From contig OZ244213.1 of assembly GCA_965216905.1 (NCBI GenBank), positions 868,001 through 932,000 of the forward strand: a stretch of DNA of 64,000 bases. Reading direction: 5' to 3'. Below are positions 41,692 to 49,700 of this stretch, piece by piece; position 1 is the first letter of the stretch, and the number at the start of each line of letters is the position of its first letter. Below the pieces are notes generated by a model, which was given only the letters and a program-made list of their open reading frames with translations, made no database searches and was not told the origin of the DNA. This stretch comes from G965216905 sp965216905. GTDB lineage: Bacteria > Actinomycetota > Acidimicrobiia > Spongiisociales > ZC4RG35. Both the position numbers and the translations under genes were made by a program.

Positions 41692-42494
41692 CCACGCAGC
41701 TCGGAACGCCCGGCCGCGCCGTCGATCACTTTGGTGACGTCGCCCGATCGATGGTGGATGCAGGCGTCGAGGCCCTGCAGGCGGCTCTCGGCTCTGCAGT
41801 ATCGGCATCGCCGCCCCGGGTCGACACCCAACTCGACACCCGGGCACTGGCGGGCGCGGCGGTGGCACGATCGATGCTCACCGGGGCAGGGGTGTCCGGA
41901 GGGCTGGTCACCGTGGCGCCCGGAGGTGGCCTCGCCGTCGACGCCGAGAACGCCGTCGATCCGGCCGCTCTGATCGACGTGCTGGCCGGTGGCGCCGCCA
42001 CCGCCCTCAGCCGAGTATCCGGCGTCTCGCTCCAACCGGCCCCCGGAGAGGCACTTCCCGCCGAACCGGGAGTTGCGGGGCTGGGCGAACACGTCGTGAT
42101 GTTCACGCTCGACCTCGGGGCCGGAGCCGCCGCGGTCACCTGGATCATCGAGTCGTCGCTGGCCGCGCTGATTGCCGGCAATCGCGCCGAATCCGCTCCT
42201 GCGGGCGTGTCCCCGGCCGCACTGCCCGAGCTGGGTCACGGGGTGCCGAGCGGGCGGCAACGCGACCTGCATCTCCTGGCCGATGTGCCGATGAACGTCA
42301 CCGTGGAGCTCGGCCGGGCGGTCATGCAAGTTCGTGACCTGCTGTCGCTCGAAAGCGGGAGCATCGTCGAACTCGACCGCACGGCCGGCGCCGCCGTCGA
42401 CGTACTCGTCAACGGCACGCTGGTCGCCAAAGGCGAGGTGGTCGTCGTGGACGACAAGCTCGGCGTCCGCGTCACCGAGATCGTGGAACGCTGA
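41688..42494 (+). CDS. fliN: Flagellar motor switch protein FliN (FliY-like length)
   Basis: 268 residues, twice as long as classical FliN. The C-terminal about 80 residues are the SpoA domain: LLADVPMNVTVELGRAVMQV, LLSLESGSIVELDRTAGAAV and LVAKGEVVVVDDKLGVRVTE. The N-terminal 180 residues form a separate alpha/beta domain as in FliY/CheC-like switch proteins, with VTWIIESSLAALIAGN, but I see no clear CheC E-x2-N phosphatase motif. ATG 41688 overlaps the fliM stop; an earlier ATG at 41676 lies inside fliM. Confidence 0.88.
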   Translation: MTTQLGTPGRAVDHFGDVARSMVDAGVEALQAALGSAVSASPPRVDTQLDTRALAGAAVARSMLTGAGVSGGLVTVAPGGGLAVDAENAVDPAALIDVLAGGAATALSRVSGVSLQPAPGEALPAEPGVAGLGEHVVMFTLDLGAGAAAVTWIIESSLAALIAGNRAESAPAGVSPAALPELGHGVPSGRQRDLHLLADVPMNVTVELGRAVMQVRDLLSLESGSIVELDRTAGAAVDVLVNGTLVAKGEVVVVDDKLGVRVTEIVER

Positions 42495-42497
42495 CGC

Positions 42498-42938
42498 ATG
42501 GCCGACGCCACCACCGCCGGAGGGGGCCTGAGCCTGCTCCTGAACGCCCTCCCGGCGTTCCTCCTGGTCCTGGGGGCCCCGGCGATGTTGTGGTGGTGGT
42601 CGAGGCGCGCACGGCACGGATCGCCCGGACGTCTCCGCATCACCGACAAGGCGGCCCTCGGTCGGAGTACCTGGGTCGCGGTCGTCGAGATCGATGGTCG
42701 CCGGCTCCTCGTCGGCGCCGGTGAGCACGGCATCGACCTGCTCTCCGAGCTCGGGGCCGGAGAGCCGGCTCACGAGCTCGCCCCGGAGCTCGGACGCTCC
42801 GCCGACCGGATCGCCGAACTCGACAACCCCCGGAATGGAATCGCATCACGGCCACGGATGGGCCTCGTTCAGCGGCTGCAGCTCATGACGCTGCGGACGT
42901 CACGACCCGTGCCGAGGCCACATGCCCAACGTCACTGA
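42498..42938 (+). CDS. fliO: Flagellar biosynthetic protein FliO
   Basis: 146 residues. One membrane helix near the N terminus (LLLNALPAFLLVLGAPAMLWWW, split about 12-33) and then a small cytoplasmic domain, RLRITDKAALGRSTWVAVVE followed by GRRLLVGAGEHGIDLLSEL, the FliO signature. It helps assemble FliP. Position between fliN and fliP confirms it. The 3' end overlaps fliP by 17 bases. Confidence 0.85.
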   Translation: MADATTAGGGLSLLLNALPAFLLVLGAPAMLWWWSRRARHGSPGRLRITDKAALGRSTWVAVVEIDGRRLLVGAGEHGIDLLSELGAGEPAHELAPELGRSADRIAELDNPRNGIASRPRMGLVQRLQLMTLRTSRPVPRPHAQRH

Positions 42939-43872
42939 ACCGCAACCGAACACCGTCGCCCGCCGCCAACCCTTGGGCGGTTCTCGCCTGGGGATCAGAA
43001 CGGCCGTCCTCGCGGCATCGATCGTCCTGTTGCTGGTGGCACCCGCTACGGGTGCAGGGGCCGCCGACGTTCCCGGCACGACCGACGTGCCGGCACCGGT
43101 GCAGGTGGAGGCCGTCGAGACCGGCGACGGCCGACCTGGCGAGATCGACACCACGGTGGCCGATCCCATGATCACCGTCCCGACGCCGGACGACGTACCC
43201 GACATCGCCCTCACCGTGGAGTCGGGCGACAGTGCCCTCTCCAACACCGTGACCATCATCGTCCTTTTGACGATCGCCTCGGTCGCTCCCGCCATCCTGC
43301 TCCTGATGACGGCCTTCACCCGGTTCGTGATCGTGCTCGGCCTGACTCGCAACGCGATCGGCGTACAATCCATCCCACCGGCGCAGGTACTGATCGGTCT
43401 GGCCCTGATCTTGACTCTGTTCGTCATGAGCCCGGTGCTGGAGACGGTGAACGACGATGCGATCCAACCGCTGCTCGCCGGCGAAATCGACCAGGGCGAG
43501 GCGATGGCGGCCGGCTACGAACCCCTCCGCGATTTCATGCTCGCTCAGACACGAGAAGACGACCTGCGCCTATTCATGAGTCTCTCCGACCAACCGAAGC
43601 CCGAATCCGAGGAAGAGATCGCCGCCACGACGCTCATTCCGGCGTTCGTGATCTCCGAACTCCGGACGGCGTTCGTCATCGGGTTCATGATCTTCGTGCC
43701 GTTTCTGGTGATCGACCTGATCGTGGCGGCGGTACTGATGTCGATGGGCATGGTGATGCTGCCACCGGTCTTCATCTCACTGCCGCTCAAGCTGCTGCTG
43801 TTCGTCCTGGTCGACGGATGGGCGATGATCATCGGGTCGGTGGTGCAGTCCGTGAACGGTGTCGGCGCGTGA
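42922..43872 (+). CDS. fliP: Flagellar export gate protein FliP
   Basis: 316 residues. An N-terminal signal-like helix (LGIRTAVLAASIVLLLVAPA) and about 60 extra residues precede the core. Family blocks: LLMTAFTRFVIVLGLTRNAI, then LIPAFVISELRTAFVIGFMI and PFLVIDLIVAAVLMSMGMVM, MLPPVFISLPLKLLLFVLVD. Five FliP form the gate with FliQ and FliR. Its stop overlaps the fliQ GTG. Confidence 0.95.
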   Translation: MPNVTEPQPNTVARRQPLGGSRLGIRTAVLAASIVLLLVAPATGAGAADVPGTTDVPAPVQVEAVETGDGRPGEIDTTVADPMITVPTPDDVPDIALTVESGDSALSNTVTIIVLLTIASVAPAILLLMTAFTRFVIVLGLTRNAIGVQSIPPAQVLIGLALILTLFVMSPVLETVNDDAIQPLLAGEIDQGEAMAAGYEPLRDFMLAQTREDDLRLFMSLSDQPKPESEEEIAATTLIPAFVISELRTAFVIGFMIFVPFLVIDLIVAAVLMSMGMVMLPPVFISLPLKLLLFVLVDGWAMIIGSVVQSVNGVGA

Positions 43873-44132
43873 GCGACGCCGCCGTTCTCGAGATCGTGGC
43901 CGGCGCCTTCGTCGTCGCCGCCAAGATCGCCGGGCCGATCCTGGGGGTGGCGCTGGTGGTCGGGGTCGTCGTCTCTCTCCTCCAGACCGTGACCCAGATC
44001 CAGGAGATGACACTCACCTTCGTTCCCAAGCTGATCGGCGCCGGCCTGGTAATGCTCCTGGCGGGGAACTGGATGCTGCAGGAGCTCATCGTGTGGATCG
44101 AGTCGTTGTGGTCCGTGATCCCCACGCTGTGA
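43869..44132 (+). CDS. fliQ: Flagellar export gate protein FliQ
   Basis: 87 residues with two membrane helices. The block AGPILGVALVVGVVVSLLQT, VTQIQEMTLTFVPKLIGAGL is the FliQ signature. GTG 43869 overlaps the fliP stop (GTGA). Part of the FliP5Q4R1 export gate. Confidence 0.94.
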   Translation: MSDAAVLEIVAGAFVVAAKIAGPILGVALVVGVVVSLLQTVTQIQEMTLTFVPKLIGAGLVMLLAGNWMLQELIVWIESLWSVIPTL

Positions 44133-44142
44133 GGGCATCGCC

Positions 44143-44901
44143 GTGGACCTGACCATCGATGCCGGTTGGGTGCTGGGGGTCTTCCTGGCCAGCATCCGCA
44201 TCGGGGCATTCGTCGCCGCATCACCGATCTTCGGGCGAGCCATCCCCACGATCGGACGGGTGGGCCTGGTCTTCGCGTTGGGATTCACCTTTGCGGAGCC
44301 GGTCGCCGACGACTTCACGCTGCCGAGCCTGGTCGGGGCGGCAGGAGTCAACGTCGCGGTTGGTGTCCTCCTCGGTGTCCTGACCGGCATCATCTTCTCG
44401 CTCTTCGCAGTGGCCGGCGGACTGATCGACTTCACCTCGAGTCTGAGCTCTGCCCAGGCCTTCGATCCGCTCACGCAGTCCCAAAACCCGGTCTTCGGCC
44501 GCTTCTTCAACCTCATGGCGATCACGTTGTTTCTGGTGCTCGGCGGAGACCGTCTGCTGGTCGCCGGGCTGGGAACCTCCTTCGCCGCGGTCGGCGCCGG
44601 CGGAACGATCGATCTGTCGGCCGGTCCGTCGATGATCGCCATCGATCTGATCTCCAAGATGATGATCGCCGCGGTCGAGCTGGCGATGCCGGCGCTCGCC
44701 GCCCTCTTCCTCACCGAGGTCGTGCTGGGCATCGCCTCGCGTTTCGCCCCACAGGCGAACGTCTTCCTGATCGGTCTTCCGGCGAAGGTCATCGCCGCGC
44801 TGGCGAGCGTCGGAGCGGTGCTGTTGTTGGTCCCCGAGACGATCGACGGAGTGATGCACATCGTCGAGGACACCTTCCGCAACACGCTCGCCGGATTGTG
44901 A
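44143..44901 (+). CDS. fliR: Flagellar export gate protein FliR
   Basis: 252 residues, six predicted membrane helices. Features are VFLASIRIGAFVAASPIFGR, FAVAGGLIDFTSSLSSAQAF, LTQSQNPVFGRFFNLMAITL and LLVPETIDGVMHIVEDTFR at the C terminus. GTG start. One copy joins FliP and FliQ in the gate. Last gene of the fliM-to-fliR operon. Confidence 0.94.
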   Translation: MDLTIDAGWVLGVFLASIRIGAFVAASPIFGRAIPTIGRVGLVFALGFTFAEPVADDFTLPSLVGAAGVNVAVGVLLGVLTGIIFSLFAVAGGLIDFTSSLSSAQAFDPLTQSQNPVFGRFFNLMAITLFLVLGGDRLLVAGLGTSFAAVGAGGTIDLSAGPSMIAIDLISKMMIAAVELAMPALAALFLTEVVLGIASRFAPQANVFLIGLPAKVIAALASVGAVLLLVPETIDGVMHIVEDTFRNTLAGL

Positions 44902-44924
44902 GCGGCGTCGGCCTCATCCATGGC

Positions 44925-44951
44925 TTATCCGACCCCTCGACCTGCCGACGG
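44925..44951 (+). promoter_or_regulatory. Sigma-28-type promoter of the flhBA operon
   Basis: TTAT (44925-44928), 15 bases, GCCGACGG (44944-44951), in the 121-base gap between fliR and flhB. Expected transcript start near 44958. Confidence 0.65.
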
Positions 44952-45022
44952 ACACTTCGGCCGAAGGACCGGCCGGCTTGCGCCATGGATCGGCGCCCGA
45001 CAGGCGTGCATGTGGAGCCGAC

Positions 45023-46072
45023 GTGAGCCGTGCCCAGGAGAAGACCGAGAAACCCACTGAGCGGCGCAAACGCGAGGCTCGCCGCGAGGGTCGCCAGCCG
45101 CGTTCCCAAGAGGTGGGAGTGCTCGTCTCGCTGGCCGGCCTCCTGATCGCCATGCGGGCACTCGCTCCGGCCGCCGCCGACGTCCTGCGTCTTCGCACCG
45201 CGTCGATCCTCCGTTCCACCGCCACCGCCAGCCTCGAAACACCCATCGGCGACCACGTCGTCGCCATGCTCGTCGGTGGACTCCTGCCGTTTCTCGGGGT
45301 CGCCTCGTTCCTTGCCGTGGCCGGAGGCGTGGCCCAGGTCGGGTTCACACTCGCCCCGGCGGCCGCCAAGCCCAAGCTCTCGCACCTCTCGCTCAAGAAG
45401 GGCCTCAACAAGTTCAAGCCGTCGGTGTTCGGCTGGGAGCTGGCCAGGACGGCATTGAAGCTGGGGCTGCTGGTGGCGATCGTGTGGGAGCCGGTCAACC
45501 GCTGGATGACCCGGCTCGGAGAACCTCTCGGTCTGGGCGAGGCTCTCGGCGTCACCGGGGAACAGGTCTGGGTGCTGGCGATGCGTGCCACGGTGCTCGC
45601 CGCGGTCATCGCGGCCGCCGATTACTCGGTCACCCGATTCCGGGCATCTCGGGAGATGAAGATGAGCAAGCAGGAGCTCAAGGAGGAGATGAAGCACTCC
45701 GAAGGCAACCCCCTGATCCGGAGCGTCCGCCGTCGCCGCGCCATGGAGATCAGCCGGAATCGAATGATCGCCGACGTGGCCGGAGCCGACGTCGTCGTCA
45801 CCAACCCGACCCACCTGGCCGTCGCCCTCCGGTATCACGAGGGAGAGGCAGCACCGCGGGTCGTCGCCAAGGGCGCCAACCGGCTGGCGGCCAAGATCCG
45901 GCGGGAGGCCTACCGGGCGGGCGTGACCGTGCTCGAGGACCGCCCACTGGCCAGGGCGCTGTACCGCAAGGTCAAGATCGGCCACTTCGTGCCGAGCGCG
46001 CTGTTCGAGGCGGTTGCGACCGTGCTCGCCGTGGCCTACCGACGCCGGCGTCGCGGACGGGCATTCGTATGA
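45023..46072 (+). CDS. flhB: Flagellar export protein FlhB (substrate-specificity switch)
   Basis: 349 residues. N terminus EKTEKPTERRKREARREGR; four membrane helices; linker KMSKQELKEEMKHSEGNPLI; the self-cleavage motif NPTH occurs in VVVTNPTHLAVALRYHEGE. The C-terminal RALYRKVKIGHFVPSALFEA completes the FlhB_C domain. It switches export from rod/hook to filament proteins with FliK. GTG 45023 stands behind GGAG. Overlaps flhA (ATGA). Confidence 0.95.
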   Translation: MSRAQEKTEKPTERRKREARREGRQPRSQEVGVLVSLAGLLIAMRALAPAAADVLRLRTASILRSTATASLETPIGDHVVAMLVGGLLPFLGVASFLAVAGGVAQVGFTLAPAAAKPKLSHLSLKKGLNKFKPSVFGWELARTALKLGLLVAIVWEPVNRWMTRLGEPLGLGEALGVTGEQVWVLAMRATVLAAVIAAADYSVTRFRASREMKMSKQELKEEMKHSEGNPLIRSVRRRRAMEISRNRMIADVAGADVVVTNPTHLAVALRYHEGEAAPRVVAKGANRLAAKIRREAYRAGVTVLEDRPLARALYRKVKIGHFVPSALFEAVATVLAVAYRRRRRGRAFV

Positions 46073-48105
46073 GACGGTCCTCACTGCTGGTACCGCTCGG
46101 ACTGGTCGGCATCACGATGATGATGGTGGTGCCGGTGTCGGCACCGGTCCTCGACGCCCTGCTCGCCGCCAACATCACCTTGGCCGTCATGATCCTCCTC
46201 GGCGTGATCTTGCTGCGCGACAGCCTGGAGCTGTCGGTGTTCCCTTCCCTGCTGCTGATGACCACGCTGGCGCGGCTGGCGCTGAACGTCTCCTCGACCC
46301 GGCTCATCCTCCTCAACGGGGATGCCGGCAAGGTCATCGAGACCTTCGGCAACTTCGTGATCGGCAGCTCGGTGATCGTCGGACTCGTCGTCTTCCTGAT
46401 CCTGATCGTCATCCAGTTCGTAGTCATCACCAACGGTGCGACCCGGGTGGCGGAAGTGGCAGCCCGGTTCACCCTCGACGCCATGCCCGGAAAGCAGATG
46501 GCCATCGACGCCGATCTCGGAGCCGGGCTGATCGACGAGGCCGAGGCTCGGCAGGCGCGCAAGCGGATCGCCACGGAGGCCGACTTCTACGGTGCAATGG
46601 ACGGGGCCTCGAAGTTCGTCAAGGGCGACGCAATCGCCAGCATCATCATCGTGGCAATCAACCTCTTCGGCGGTTTCGCCGTCGGGATGGGGTCGCTCGG
46701 CATGGACTTCGCCGAAGCGGCCAACACGTTCTCGCTCCTGTCGGTCGGCGACGGGCTCGTCAGCCAGATCCCCGCACTGCTCATCTCGATCTCCACGGGT
46801 CTGCTGGTCACCCGGGTCGGGAGTGAGGAGGACATGGGCGCCGAGTTGGGTACCCAACTCCTGGGTAACCCCCGCGTCATGCGGATCGGTGCGGTGGCGA
46901 TCGCCGGGCTGGGACTGCTTCCCGGCCTCCCCAAGCTGCCGTTCTTCGGTCTGGCGGCGATCCTGGCAATCGGCGGAACCCGTCCCCGACCCGACGCCGA
47001 AGCCGACGAGGCCGAGACTCCCACCGTGGTGGTCGATCCCGACGATCCTGAGGCGCTCGTCGGCGAGATGCGGGTGGAACCGCTCGAGCTGCGAATCGCC
47101 TACGACATCCTCGACCTCATCGATCCCTCCAAGCAAGGGGACCTCCTCGACCGCGTGAAGGCGCTGCGACGTCAGATCGCCATGGAGCTGGGCGTGGTCA
47201 TGCCGTTCGTCCGGACTCGGGACGACGTGTCGCTCCCCCCCGGGACCTACAGCATCGTCCTCCGCGGAACCGAGGTCGGCCGGGGCAATGCTCCGCTCGA
47301 CCAGGTGTTGGCGCTGCCCATCGGCGGCGGCGAGGAACTGCGGAACCTGGGCGGAATCGAGACCATCGAGCCGGTCTTCGGCCTCAAAGCCTTCTGGGTG
47401 CCGGACTCGGCGCGATCGGCGGCCGCCGCCACCGGAGCCACTGCCGTCGACCGGTCTTCGGTGATCGTCACCCATCTGGCCGAGGTGGTCCGAGCCAACG
47501 CGGCGTCACTGCTGTCACGCCAGGACGTCCAGACGCTCGTCGACGGCCTCAGATTCGACGAACCCATCCTCGCCAACGAGGTCGGCAGCGAGACGTTGAC
47601 CCTCTCGCTCTTGCATGCGGTGCTCCGCAAGATGTTGGAGGAGCGAGCGTCGATCCGCGACCTGGGGCCGATCCTCGAAGCGGTGTCGCAACGGGCCGGG
47701 GAGACCCGGTCCATCGAGCAGCTGGTCTCGGCGGCGCGGGTGGCCGTCGGTCGAGCGATCGTTGCCAACGTGGCACCCGAGGGCCGGCTGGGCGTTGTCA
47801 CGCTGGAGCCCTCGCTCGAGGCGGCCATGCACGAATCGCTCCGGGAGGTCGACGGCACGATGTATCTCGTCCTCGAGCCGTCGGTTCTGGACGTGATCCG
47901 GCGCGAAGCCGAACAGCTCGCCTCCGATGCAGTTCGCGCCCAGCTCCCGGCTGCGTTGGTGGTCGGCCAGCCCATCCGGGCTGCCTTCCGCCGCACGATC
48001 GGCGGCCTGGGTCTCGACATCCCAGTGCTTGCCTACCCCGAGCTCCCTGCCGATATCCAGATCGAACCCGTTGGAGTGATTGGAGTTGCCCTTGCCCAGG
48101 CATGA
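46069..48105 (+). CDS. flhA: Flagellar export gate protein FlhA
   Basis: 678 residues. The first 330 hold about eight membrane helices and the FHIPEP-type region: LLMTTLARLALNVSSTRLIL, FVVITNGATRVAEVAARFTL then DAMPGKQMAIDADLGAGLID. The cytoplasmic C domain (from about residue 350) includes LRIAYDILDLIDPSKQGDLL, ILANEVGSETLTLSLLHAVL and VVGQPIRAAFRRTIGGLGLD. It forms the nonameric docking ring. Overlaps the FlhF-like gene. Confidence 0.95.
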   Translation: MRRSSLLVPLGLVGITMMMVVPVSAPVLDALLAANITLAVMILLGVILLRDSLELSVFPSLLLMTTLARLALNVSSTRLILLNGDAGKVIETFGNFVIGSSVIVGLVVFLILIVIQFVVITNGATRVAEVAARFTLDAMPGKQMAIDADLGAGLIDEAEARQARKRIATEADFYGAMDGASKFVKGDAIASIIIVAINLFGGFAVGMGSLGMDFAEAANTFSLLSVGDGLVSQIPALLISISTGLLVTRVGSEEDMGAELGTQLLGNPRVMRIGAVAIAGLGLLPGLPKLPFFGLAAILAIGGTRPRPDAEADEAETPTVVVDPDDPEALVGEMRVEPLELRIAYDILDLIDPSKQGDLLDRVKALRRQIAMELGVVMPFVRTRDDVSLPPGTYSIVLRGTEVGRGNAPLDQVLALPIGGGEELRNLGGIETIEPVFGLKAFWVPDSARSAAAATGATAVDRSSVIVTHLAEVVRANAASLLSRQDVQTLVDGLRFDEPILANEVGSETLTLSLLHAVLRKMLEERASIRDLGPILEAVSQRAGETRSIEQLVSAARVAVGRAIVANVAPEGRLGVVTLEPSLEAAMHESLREVDGTMYLVLEPSVLDVIRREAEQLASDAVRAQLPAALVVGQPIRAAFRRTIGGLGLDIPVLAYPELPADIQIEPVGVIGVALAQA

Positions 48106-49153
48106 CGAACCACCCGCCGACCCCGACGTCGTCACCTTCGAGGCCGGAACCGTCGAAGAGGCGATGGAACGGCTGGTGTCCAGCCTGGGCGACGATGCCG
48201 AGATCGTTGACGCCCAGAAGGTCCACCGTGGCGGGATCGCCGGCTTCTTCGCTCGTGAGCGAGTCGAGTTGACCGCCCGACCGCGGGCGACCCGGACGGA
48301 GGCGAAGCCTCGATTCGACGAACTCCTCCTCGCCGAGATCGAGCGAACCGAACCCTCATCGACTTCCGCACTTCCCCCCGCCGCCGGCGCCTCGATCACC
48401 GCACCGCGGGAGGACCAATCCTCCGAAGGGGCGACCCCCGACGACGAGACTCCGGCACCGGTCGCCGTGGGTCCGTTGGCGGCGGTCGCCTCCGAGGAGA
48501 TCGCTCCCCCGCCGGCGACTCGTCCGAGCGCACCGGCGCGTCCGATCGCGGGCGACCATCCAGGCTGGAGGATTCAACGCCCCGAGGTCGCCGCTCCGAC
48601 GGTCGGACCCGTCGCCTGGGGCACGTCGGAGCTGATTCGGCATGGAGCGCCGACCCGCCTCATCGATGCGGTCTCCGATCTCGACCCCTACGACGACCTG
48701 GGCTGGATCCACGGCATCGCCGATAGCGTGGCCGACCTGTGCGGCCCGCTGCCATCGGACGAAGTGGTGGTGGTGGGAACGCACGCCAACCGCTTCGCCG
48801 AACTGTTGGACATTCCGTCCGTCAAACCGGGGGGGCCGGCACCGTATACGGGGTCGTTCGCATCCTCGCTGCGCGGCAGCCGCCAGGACCGGGAGTGGCT
48901 CGAGTTCGTGCGCGGAGGGCGCCGGCTGCATCTCATCGTGGGCGGAAGCGAAGGGTGGCGGAACCTGCTCGTCTGTGAACCGACGGTCGTCAGCTGGGTG
49001 GGCGAGACCAACGTCCTCCATGCGCTGACCGTCGCCATCGGCCTCGGCGCACGGCTCGGCTACGGAACCGTCGACGGTTCGTTCTCACCGTTGGTTCGAG
49101 CGCTTCCGGTCGACGTCGCGCTGGCCGTCCGACGCAGCGTGGGGAGGCACTGA
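48092..49153 (+). CDS. FlhF-like protein lacking the GTPase domain
   Basis: 353 residues from TTG 48092, which has GGAG six bases ahead. Residues about 12-60 (VVTFEAGTVEEAMERLVSSL, GDDAEIVDAQKVHRGGIAGF then FARERVELTA) match the N-terminal B domain of FlhF, and the gene is in the flhF position after flhA. A Pro/Ala-rich linker follows to about residue 165. The C-terminal 180 residues, including DEVVVVGTHANRFAELLDIP and RRLHLIVGGSEGWRNLLV, have no P-loop (GxxGxGKT) or other SRP-type GTPase motif. Probably a degenerate or re-purposed FlhF. Its stop overlaps the next ATG. Confidence 0.65.
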   Translation: MPRHDEPPADPDVVTFEAGTVEEAMERLVSSLGDDAEIVDAQKVHRGGIAGFFARERVELTARPRATRTEAKPRFDELLLAEIERTEPSSTSALPPAAGASITAPREDQSSEGATPDDETPAPVAVGPLAAVASEEIAPPPATRPSAPARPIAGDHPGWRIQRPEVAAPTVGPVAWGTSELIRHGAPTRLIDAVSDLDPYDDLGWIHGIADSVADLCGPLPSDEVVVVGTHANRFAELLDIPSVKPGGPAPYTGSFASSLRGSRQDREWLEFVRGGRRLHLIVGGSEGWRNLLVCEPTVVSWVGETNVLHALTVAIGLGARLGYGTVDGSFSPLVRALPVDVALAVRRSVGRH

Positions 49154-49386
49154 TGAAGGGGCCCGTCGGACGTTTCGCGGCCGTGCTCGGCCTGGTGATG
49201 CTGTTCCCGATCGCCTTTCAGATGATCTCGGGTGCGCTCAGCGTCCCCGACGCCGCCATCCGCGCCGGGATCACCCTGGTAGCCGTGCTCCTCATCCAGC
49301 GGCTGGGACGAATCGGCGTAAACACCATCGCCAGCTCGATGGAGCGGATGGCCGAACCAGTCCCTCGTCGTCGCGCCACGGACTGA
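49153..49386 (+). CDS. Small membrane protein at the end of the flhBA operon
   Basis: 77 residues with two hydrophobic segments (AAVLGLVMLFPIAFQMISG and ITLVAVLLIQRLGRI) and a basic C terminus ending PRRRATD. Starts one base inside the preceding stop. No known family recognised. By position a small accessory membrane protein for motility; that is inference only. Confidence 0.65.
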   Translation: MKGPVGRFAAVLGLVMLFPIAFQMISGALSVPDAAIRAGITLVAVLLIQRLGRIGVNTIASSMERMAEPVPRRRATD

Positions 49387-49395
49387 CCGCGCTGC

Positions 49396-49691
49396 GGTTC
49401 CTGCACATTGTGCAGGAACCGGACCCAAACGATCGATCGTGCACACTGTGCACGATCTGGCGGGGCAGCGACCCAGCCCACATCGGCCACAACATCTCGC
49501 ACAATGTGCACGATGCGTCGTCGCGCGCGCGACCCGGCACAGTGTGCAGAACGGGGGCGCGAAACATCTCGCACAATGTGCACGATGCGTCGTCGCGCCC
49601 ACGACCCGGCACAGTGTGCAGAACGGGGGCGCGAAGCATCTCGCACAGTGTGCACGATGCGTCGTCGCGCGCACGACCCGGCACAGTGTGC
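49396..49691. repeat. Array of eight GCACANTGTGC dyads, partly in 72-base direct repeats
   Basis: The 314 bases between the convergent flagellar and HD-GYP genes contain GCACANTGTGC at 49403, 49441, 49499, 49537, 49571, 49609, 49643 and 49681. All five-base arms are perfect; the centre base is T, C, A, G, A, G, G, G. Start-to-start distances are 38, 58, 38, 34, 38, 34, 38. The last six dyads form three direct repeats of about 72 bases. The first two have longer arms, twelve (49396-49420) and eleven bases (49435-49457). A variable centre with invariant arms suggests a protein-binding site rather than a folded RNA, though the first copies could also terminate transcription. No coding capacity is supported. 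Confidence 0.85.
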
Positions 49692-49700
49692 AGGGGTGGG

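Noticed and set aside
49396..49691. Possible CRISPR array
   Set aside because: The repeated element is an 11-base dyad and the intervening sequences are themselves near-identical between units; there are no unique spacers of constant length and no cas genes.
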